A DNA stretch of 54,052 bases, taken from assembly GCA_017964485.1 (NCBI GenBank), contig JAGCRW010000034.1, positions 1 to 54,052 of the forward strand, given 5' to 3'. The notes under the pieces are model-generated. The model was not told the origin of the DNA and ran no database searches. It saw only the letters and a program-made list of their open reading frames with translations. Positions within the stretch are counted from its first letter, which is position 1; each line of letters begins with the position of its first letter. The position numbers were made by a program, and so were the translations under genes. Source of the stretch: Muribaculaceae bacterium. Its GTDB lineage: Bacteria > Bacteroidota > Bacteroidia > Bacteroidales > Muribaculaceae. Below are positions 48,957-54,052 of this stretch, one piece after another.

Positions 48957-50518
48957 AAAAAATCTTATCGCGTATATTGATTTTGCTGTGCGTCGTGGCT
49001 TGGTCGCTTGGGGCGCAGGCGCAGATGTCTATTGACCTGATCAACGATAACGACCGTGTGCAGCTTGAGGAGGCAGTTGACCTTATGGACAACGGCAAGC
49101 CCGAAGATGCCATCAAGATTCTTGACAAACTGTGCAAGAAGTATAAGAACAACTATGCTCTTGAGTATGAACGGCTTTATGCCTATTATCAGGCAGGCGA
49201 CTTTAAGCGCATCGTCAAGGAGGGCCCCAAGCTGTTTAATCATCCCGAAATTGAGTCGCAGTGCTATCAGCTGGTGGGCAATGCCCAGGATGTGCTGGGC
49301 GATCCAGAGGGGGCAATAAAGACCTATGATGAGGGACTCAAGCGTTTTCCAAATTCGGGCTACCTGTATCTGGAAAAGGGCAACATCCACATGATGCATC
49401 AGCGCTATAACGAGGCCGTTAGGTGCTACCTTAGTGGCGTGGAGGTGCAGCCCGACTTTGCCAGCAACTACTACCGCCTGGCGAAACTCTATGCCGACTC
49501 CACCGAGCCGCTGTGGGCGATAGTCTATGCCGAGGTGGTGTGCAACCTGCTGCCCGGCACCGAGCGTGGCGAGGAGATGGGCAAGCTCATCTACGACCTC
49601 TTCCAAGAGAATGTGAAGATAGAGGAGGAGAACAATGCACATGTGTCTTTGACCAAAGAGAACACAATCTACATAAACAGCGACACCTCGAGTTATCAGA
49701 TACCATTCCCCATGATGTATGAGATGGGAACGATGAAGTCGCCAGCCCTTGTGGAGTTCCTTCAGACCAAGAAACTCACCGTGGCAATGATTGCCGACAT
49801 GCGCAAGGAGGCGCTTGCATATATCGATACTGTGGCGCCAGGATATTACAACCTGTCGCTGCTCGACTACCACCGCAAGCTCATCAAGGATGGTCACTGG
49901 ACAGCCTATAACATGTGGCTGATGTCGCCTGGTGCCGAAGACGAGACAAACCAATGGGCCGACACCAAAGAAGGAGAGGAGCAGCTTGAGAAGTTTGCCA
50001 ACTGGTTCATTGAGAACCGCCTTATTCCCACCGAAGCCGCGCCAACGGTGATGACTAAGGTCTACAAGATTGAGGAGCTTGTTATTCCGAGTATAGATGA
50101 GATTTCTACCGCCGAGGGCTGTCGCCAGCACCGCGACGACGCTTTGCGACTAGCAAAATGGTATCTGGAACAGCCAGTGAATCCTAATGACGTGACACAA
50201 AAGCAGGTGATGCAATTCTTGGTGATTTGGATGACTAACACTGATGAGTTTTCATTTACGGTAAGCACAAATGCTGTGTCGGGGCATGTTGAGCTGTTTG
50301 CGGCTTATATGGCAGCTATGACCGAACACGCCATCGAGTTTAACGTGAGCAAGACCGACGAGGCAATGTACTGCGAGGTCATGGTGCAAATAATCGACTA
50401 CTACAAGCGCAATAAAGACGTGCTCGGAACAGTCGATTCGATGGAGAATTACCTCAATATGGACGGCCCCACCCTGCGCAACACCCTCGCCGAAGAGTAT
50501 AAGAAAGCGCAGGAGTGA
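48953..50518 (+). CDS. Secreted tetratricopeptide-repeat protein
   Basis: 521 residues. Signal peptide ending LGAQAQMS, then TPR-type helix pairs across about 30-200: AVDLMDNGKPEDAIKILDKLCKKYKNN, ESQCYQLVGNAQDVLGDPEGAIKTYDEGLKRFPN, GYLYLEKGNIHMMHQRYNEAVRCYLSGVEVQPD. The C-terminal 300 residues form an unassigned domain with YIDTVAPGYYNLSLLDYHRKLI, LVIWMTNTDEFSFTVS and YCEVMVQIIDYYKRNKDVLGT. It probably acts in the periplasm as a protein-interaction scaffold; no catalytic motif is seen. Start codon overlaps the previous stop by 4 nt, so translation is coupled. Confidence 0.8.
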   Translation: MKKILSRILILLCVVAWSLGAQAQMSIDLINDNDRVQLEEAVDLMDNGKPEDAIKILDKLCKKYKNNYALEYERLYAYYQAGDFKRIVKEGPKLFNHPEIESQCYQLVGNAQDVLGDPEGAIKTYDEGLKRFPNSGYLYLEKGNIHMMHQRYNEAVRCYLSGVEVQPDFASNYYRLAKLYADSTEPLWAIVYAEVVCNLLPGTERGEEMGKLIYDLFQENVKIEEENNAHVSLTKENTIYINSDTSSYQIPFPMMYEMGTMKSPALVEFLQTKKLTVAMIADMRKEALAYIDTVAPGYYNLSLLDYHRKLIKDGHWTAYNMWLMSPGAEDETNQWADTKEGEEQLEKFANWFIENRLIPTEAAPTVMTKVYKIEELVIPSIDEISTAEGCRQHRDDALRLAKWYLEQPVNPNDVTQKQVMQFLVIWMTNTDEFSFTVSTNAVSGHVELFAAYMAAMTEHAIEFNVSKTDEAMYCEVMVQIIDYYKRNKDVLGTVDSMENYLNMDGPTLRNTLAEEYKKAQE

Positions 50519-50584
50519 GAAGAATAAACTGGTATGTGCAAAAAATGCATAATAGTTCAAATTTGTGGTATAAAAGAATAAGAA

Positions 50585-50886
50585 ATGGAAGATAATAAAA
50601 TCATAATATATCAGACCGATGACGGACAAACCCGAATTGATGTCCGCATGGAGAATGAGACTGTTTGGCTGTCCTCAAGCCAAATGTCATTGTTGTTTGA
50701 CAGAGAAGAATCAAATATTAGAAGGCACATTCTCAATGTATTTAAAGAAAGAGAACTGAATCGAGAGAATAACGTGCATTTTTTACACGTTAATGGTGTG
50801 AAGAAACCAGTACCATTCTACAACCTTGACGTCATTATTTCGGTAGGATATCGTGTAAAAAGCAAACGAGGCACTTCGTTCCGCAT
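50585..50886 (+). pseudogene. Truncated RhuM-family gene
   Basis: About 100 codons match the N-terminal part of the RhuM virulence-associated family: IIYQTDDGQTRIDVRMENETVWLSSSQMSLLF, FKERELNRENNVHFLHVNG and PFYNLDVIISVGYRVKSKRGTSFRI. Full members are around 300 residues and continue past this motif; here the frame runs straight into foreign sequence antisense to the GH3 gene and stops at 50998. It is often found with mobile elements and type I restriction loci. No partner gene is present. Confidence 0.8.
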
Positions 50887-51040
50887 CCAGCGCAGCGCCT
50901 CAGCAGGGATAGGGATGTATTTGTGGTTGCCGTCGCTCATGCCCGAAGATTGTCGAAATTGTAGCATCGCCCTAACCACAGCACATCTTTGCGCATAATC
51001 TGCGGCTGCAAGTCCTCATGGCGATACAGAAGCATGCGGG
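50887..51040 (-). pseudogene. Decayed partial duplicate of the GH3-family gene
   Basis: Corresponds to 52804-52973 inside the intact GH3 gene, same orientation, with substitutions, a 1-nt deletion and a deletion of about 15 nt near 50985. The left end joins rhuM at a shared CCAG; the right end merges into the capsid-derived piece through a shared GCATGCGGG/GCACGCGGG word. Confidence 0.85.
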
Positions 51041-51067
51041 CAGCATGATTGTAGATTATTATAATGT
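51029..51067 (+). repeat. 39-bp exact copy from the capsid-like gene
   Basis: Identical over 39 bp to 41697-41735, which codes for the GSMIVDYY region of the capsid-like protein. The match stops abruptly at both ends. The ORF that runs through it (51018-51284) is not credible as a gene. Confidence 0.85.
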
Positions 51068-51095
51068 TGAAGCGTTTATTACCAATAATATACAA

Positions 51096-51317
51096 TCATT
51101 GCAAGTCAGGGTTAGATATGTACTTCTCTGCTTGCTCTATGATTGCATTAAGTTCCTCCTCTGTCCACTTGATACCACTTGTTTTGCAGATGTCTATCCC
51201 TATATAGCGCATTGCAGCCTTATCATGGGGAATAGTATCATTGCAAACGTACATACCTACCATAATGCCAATCGTTTCAATTAAAGTGCTATTTAACTTT
51301 TTAGGTTTCATAATCAT
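51096..51317 (-). CDS. Small unknown protein, second of a pair
   Basis: 73 residues, or 71 from the ATG at 51311. Contains LIETIGIMVGMYVCNDTIPHDKAAMRYIGIDICK and an acidic helical C-terminus with TEEELNAIIEQAEKYI. No membrane helix and no family recognised. The start overlaps the previous stop by 4 nt, so it is coupled to the 83-residue gene. AT-rich and next to the recombination scar, it may belong to a mobile remnant. Confidence 0.55.
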   Translation of the reverse strand: MIMKPKKLNSTLIETIGIMVGMYVCNDTIPHDKAAMRYIGIDICKTSGIKWTEEELNAIIEQAEKYISNPDLQ

Positions 51318-51565
51318 TTCCAGTCAAACCACTTGTCAAGTTCATCATTAACCTTATCAAGAATACGGTGGTAGTCCAAACTATATAGTTCACCCCACTT
51401 CCTATATCTCAATTTGTTTTTAACTTGCTTCACAATAATATCTCTAACAACACTGTTGAAGTATCGCACACTGCACCCATCTGGCACCCAAAAACCCTGT
51501 TCATTGAACAAACGCACCATTTTTCTTGTCTCTTTCTTTACTCTTGCTTCTTGTTCTTCAGTCAT
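51314..51565 (-). CDS. Small unknown protein, first of a pair
   Basis: 83 residues, charged and probably helical: EQEARVKKETRKMVRLFNEQGFWV, NSVVRDIIVKQVKNKLRYRKWGELY and ILDKVNDELDKWFDWK. No family recognised. It is preceded by a TATCTTTG box about 30 nt upstream and overlaps the following small gene. Size and charge resemble small phage or plasmid proteins, but nothing specific supports a function. Confidence 0.55.
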   Translation of the reverse strand: MTEEQEARVKKETRKMVRLFNEQGFWVPDGCSVRYFNSVVRDIIVKQVKNKLRYRKWGELYSLDYHRILDKVNDELDKWFDWK

Positions 51566-51593
51566 AGTTGTAATGTTTAAAAGTTTCTAGCGA

Positions 51594-51601
51594 CAAAGAT
51601 A
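51594..51601 (-). promoter_or_regulatory. Promoter -7 box TATCTTTG for the small-gene pair
   Basis: A TAnnTTTG match 29 nt upstream of the 83-residue gene. No good -33 TTG was seen at 19-21 nt. Confidence 0.5.
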
Positions 51602-51639
51602 TAAAAAATACCCCCCTACACTTGATTGTGCATTGTGAA

Positions 51640-53160
51640 TTATGTATTGTGCATTAGATTGAGCATTTGGTCGATGACGTTACGGTTATTGCTCAGGCGT
51701 GGGATTTTGCGCTGGCCACCGAGTTTGCCCGTTGAGGCGAGCCATTGGTCGAAGAGTCCGCGGCGTGCCACCACCACTTGCGGAGCGTCGAGGAAGATGC
51801 TTTGGTAACGCTTCGCCTGGTAGTCACCGTTGTCTTCCTGCAGATGCTTGTCGAGCAGTGCTGCAAACTCGTCGAGGCTTGCAGGCTCCTTCTCAAACTC
51901 TATGAGCCACTGATGGCGGCCCTTGCTCTTGTCGCCGGCATAGACTGGAGCGGCGGTGTAGTTGAGCACCTGCGCCTCGGTCTCTTGCGACGCCTTAGTT
52001 ATCGCCTTCTCGGCATTGTGCACCATCAATTCTTCGCCAAAGGCGTTGATGAAACTCTTGGTGCGCCCCGCGATGTTGATTTTCACTGGGTTGAGTTGCT
52101 CAATGTGCACCGTGTCGCCAATGCGGTAGCGCCACAGTCCGTTGCAGGCGGTGATGATGAGTTCGTAGGTCTTCCCCGCCTCAATCTCCCAGATGGGCAG
52201 CACATCGGGATGGTCGCTATCCACCTCGCTAAGCGGTATGAACTCGTAGAACACTCCCACATCGAGCAGCAGCAGCATCGCCGTGGTGCTCCAGTCGCTC
52301 TGTGTGGCGAAGAAGCCCTCGCTGGCGTTGTAGGTGTTGAGGAAGTGCATCTTGCTCATGTCGCACAGGCGCTCATACTGCTCGCGGTAAGGCTCAAAGG
52401 CGATGCCACCGTGGAAGAACACCTCCAGATTGGGCCACACATCGTGGATGCAGTCTTTGCCAGTGGCCTTCAGCACCTCTTTGATGACGGTGAGGAACCA
52501 CGAAGGCACGCCGCTCAGGTTGGTGATGTTCTCACCTTTGCTTGCCTCGACAAGTGCCGGCAGTTTCTCGGCCCAGTCCTCGAGCAGCGCAATGCGCTTG
52601 CTGGGCACTCGGAAAAAGTTGGCGAGAGGGTTGATATTGTTGATGAGCGTAGCCGAGAGGTCGCCCACATGGGTGCCTGGCTTGAGGTTGAGTTCGTTGG
52701 CAAACGAGCCGCCCAGAATTAGCGCTTTGCCCGCAAAGAGTCGGCTGTCGGGATTGAGGTTAAGGTAGTGCGACACCACGTCGCTAGCGCCCTTGTAATG
52801 GTTCCAGCGTAGCGATTCAGCAGGGATAGGGATATATTTGTGGTTGCCGTCGCTCGTGCCCGAAGATTGTGCGAAATTGTAGCATCGCCCTGGCCATAGC
52901 ACGTCTTTCTCGCCATTGACCATGCGCATAATCTGCGGCTGAAGGTCCTCATACCAATACAGAGGCACGCGGGTGGCAAACTCCTGATAGGTGCGGCAAG
53001 TGGAGAAGTCGTATTTGCGACCAAACCAGGTCAAGGCGGCCTTCTCAATGAGTTTGACCAACTGCTCCTGCTGCACGCTGTCGGCATGGCCGATGTAGCG
53101 CGCATGATCTTTCAAGCGCGAGAGCAGTCGTGGACGGGCTATGGGAGTGAAATTAAGCAA
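51640..53160 (-). CDS. GH3-family acyl-acid amido synthetase-like protein
   Basis: 506 residues. GH3 enzymes adenylate a carboxylic acid and join it to an amino acid; in plants they conjugate auxin or jasmonate, while the bacterial substrate is unknown. Motifs: SSGTSDG (ATP/AMP loop, about 97-103), LSGVPSWFLTVIKEVL, EVFFHGGIAFEPYREQY, YNASEGFFATQ (about 283-293), NGLWRYRIGDTV (about 346-357) and IAGRTKSFINAFGEELM. A C-terminal domain with NNGDYQAKR-like NGDYQAKRYQSIFLDAPQVVVARRGLFDQWL follows. Normal length. It has its own promoter, and part of it is duplicated in the scar downstream of its 3' end. Confidence 0.92.
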   Translation of the reverse strand: MLNFTPIARPRLLSRLKDHARYIGHADSVQQEQLVKLIEKAALTWFGRKYDFSTCRTYQEFATRVPLYWYEDLQPQIMRMVNGEKDVLWPGRCYNFAQSSGTSDGNHKYIPIPAESLRWNHYKGASDVVSHYLNLNPDSRLFAGKALILGGSFANELNLKPGTHVGDLSATLINNINPLANFFRVPSKRIALLEDWAEKLPALVEASKGENITNLSGVPSWFLTVIKEVLKATGKDCIHDVWPNLEVFFHGGIAFEPYREQYERLCDMSKMHFLNTYNASEGFFATQSDWSTTAMLLLLDVGVFYEFIPLSEVDSDHPDVLPIWEIEAGKTYELIITACNGLWRYRIGDTVHIEQLNPVKINIAGRTKSFINAFGEELMVHNAEKAITKASQETEAQVLNYTAAPVYAGDKSKGRHQWLIEFEKEPASLDEFAALLDKHLQEDNGDYQAKRYQSIFLDAPQVVVARRGLFDQWLASTGKLGGQRKIPRLSNNRNVIDQMLNLMHNT

Positions 53161-53252
53161 AACAAAAACTAAGTGTTAAGTTTTAAGTGTTAAGTGTAAA
53201 GTTGAGTGATGCAAATTGCCGAGAATAAGTGTATTCACAACATATCGCACCA

Positions 53253-53284
53253 CAAAATTAATCTTTATACCGTTTTTGAGCAAA
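53253..53284 (-). promoter_or_regulatory. Promoter of the GH3-family gene
   Basis: TTTG at 53281-53284, a 20-nt spacer and TAATTTTG at 53253-53260, giving a leader of about 85 nt that includes AAGTGTTAAG-type micro-repeats. Confidence 0.8.
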
Positions 53285-53369
53285 TTTTAGGAAGAAAAAG
53301 TGTGTTGTAATCTATCGGCAGCTAGACAAAGGGGTTCTTTAAATCTCTCGCAAATTGCGCTAAGTGTTG

Positions 53370-53482
53370 CCGCGCAAGCGCGGAAATTAAAAAGCCTGCG
53401 GCTCTAAAATTAATTATAAAATTTTAGTGCGAAGCACCCTTATAATTTTAGCACGCAGTGCTCTAATTTCACGCGAAGCGTG
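53370..53482. repeat. Array of ultrashort palindromes
   Basis: Five small hairpin words in 113 bp: CCGCGCAAGCGCGG (53370), GCCTGCGGC (53394), GTGCGAAGCAC (53427), GCACGCAGTGC (53451) and CACGCGAAGCGTG (53470), separated by AT-rich words such as TAAAATTA. Related palindromes occur near 37580, 43211 and 45303. Between this array and the GH3 promoter I see nothing; 53483-53530 is also empty. Confidence 0.72.
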
Positions 53483-53530
53483 CTCCTTTCATCCTTATTG
53501 TCGTTTGAAGAAAACTGCGTCAATTGTCTT

Positions 53531-53575
53531 ATAAAAACAAAGGAGAGGATCCATTGCTGGACTCTCTCCTTGTTT
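53531..53575 (-). terminator. Terminator of the enolase gene
   Basis: On the minus strand, ACAAGGAGAG pairs with CTCTCCTTTGT with one bulge (arms about 53537-53547 and 53564-53574), followed by TTTTTAT. It starts about 22 nt past the enolase stop. Confidence 0.82.
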
Positions 53576-53596
53576 CTGTGTTCTCGCGACTGTGGA

Positions 53597-54052
<456 letters not shown>

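Noticed and set aside
50896-51284. Reading frames across the scar (end of 50585-50998, and 51018-51284) as genes
   Set aside because: They translate antisense GH3 and a capsid fragment in chance frames and end at random stops.

Overview
The window reads as chromosome from a gut-type Bacteroidales bacterium, most likely Prevotellaceae or Muribaculaceae. The evidence: Bacteroidetes promoters (TTG or TTTG, about 20 nt, TAnnTTTG) in front of many genes; secreted proteins with BspA-type leucine-rich repeats; CotH-kinase proteins with dockerin repeats; a SusE/SusF-like glycan-binding protein; a bacterial GH3-family protein; and the rimP-nusA-infB order. I found no rRNA, tRNA or CRISPR array.

Layout. 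1-4394 (minus): LemA, three TPM-domain proteins (one without signal peptide, one lipoprotein, one secreted and membrane-anchored) and the 5' part of an alanine/sodium symporter. 4674-6113: a FadL/OmpP1-type outer-membrane protein. 6204-15963 (minus): seven closely spaced genes that look like one operon. They encode a VWA-like lipoprotein, a four-helix membrane protein, a tubulin/FtsZ-like GTPase, a giant protein with an actin/Hsp70-type ATPase, a membrane protein with a long charged linker, and two membrane-anchored zinc-ribbon proteins, one carrying an FtsK-gamma-like winged helix. This is the strongest candidate for an undescribed protein system. 16245-28032: a surface-protein island of three CotH proteins, two BspA-like proteins and a short paralogue, most ending in dockerin repeats.

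29038-34210: rimP, nusA, infB and folK. 34286-40415 (minus): two POT peptide transporters, SufE and a PpiD/SurA-like periplasmic foldase. 40700-42792: a small acidic protein plus a membrane-anchored protein whose body resembles a phage major capsid protein. 43346-50518: a chimeric dockerin gene broken by an amber codon, a SusE/SusF-like protein with an N-terminal dockerin, two small unknown proteins and a TPR protein. 50585-51567: a scar made of a truncated rhuM gene, a decayed piece of the GH3 gene and a 39-bp exact piece of the capsid gene, followed by two small unknown genes. 51640-54052 (minus): GH3-family protein and the 3' part of enolase.

Two non-coding systems stand out. First, two minus-strand surface genes (starts at 25602 and 28032) each have a leader of about 290-300 nt. 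The two leaders have diverged in sequence but keep the same nested helices through compensatory changes, and probably form pseudoknots. Each starts just after a good promoter. Second, four surface genes share an invariant-geometry promoter module: arms TATCTTTA and TAAAGATA 24 nt apart, 12 nt, TTG, 20 nt, TAACTTTG. This is a candidate operator for a shared regulator. Further dispersed hairpin elements and micro-repeats flank the same genes, suggesting that regulatory blocks and dockerin-coding ends are shuffled together as cassettes. All functional links are inference from sequence; no search or folding program was run.
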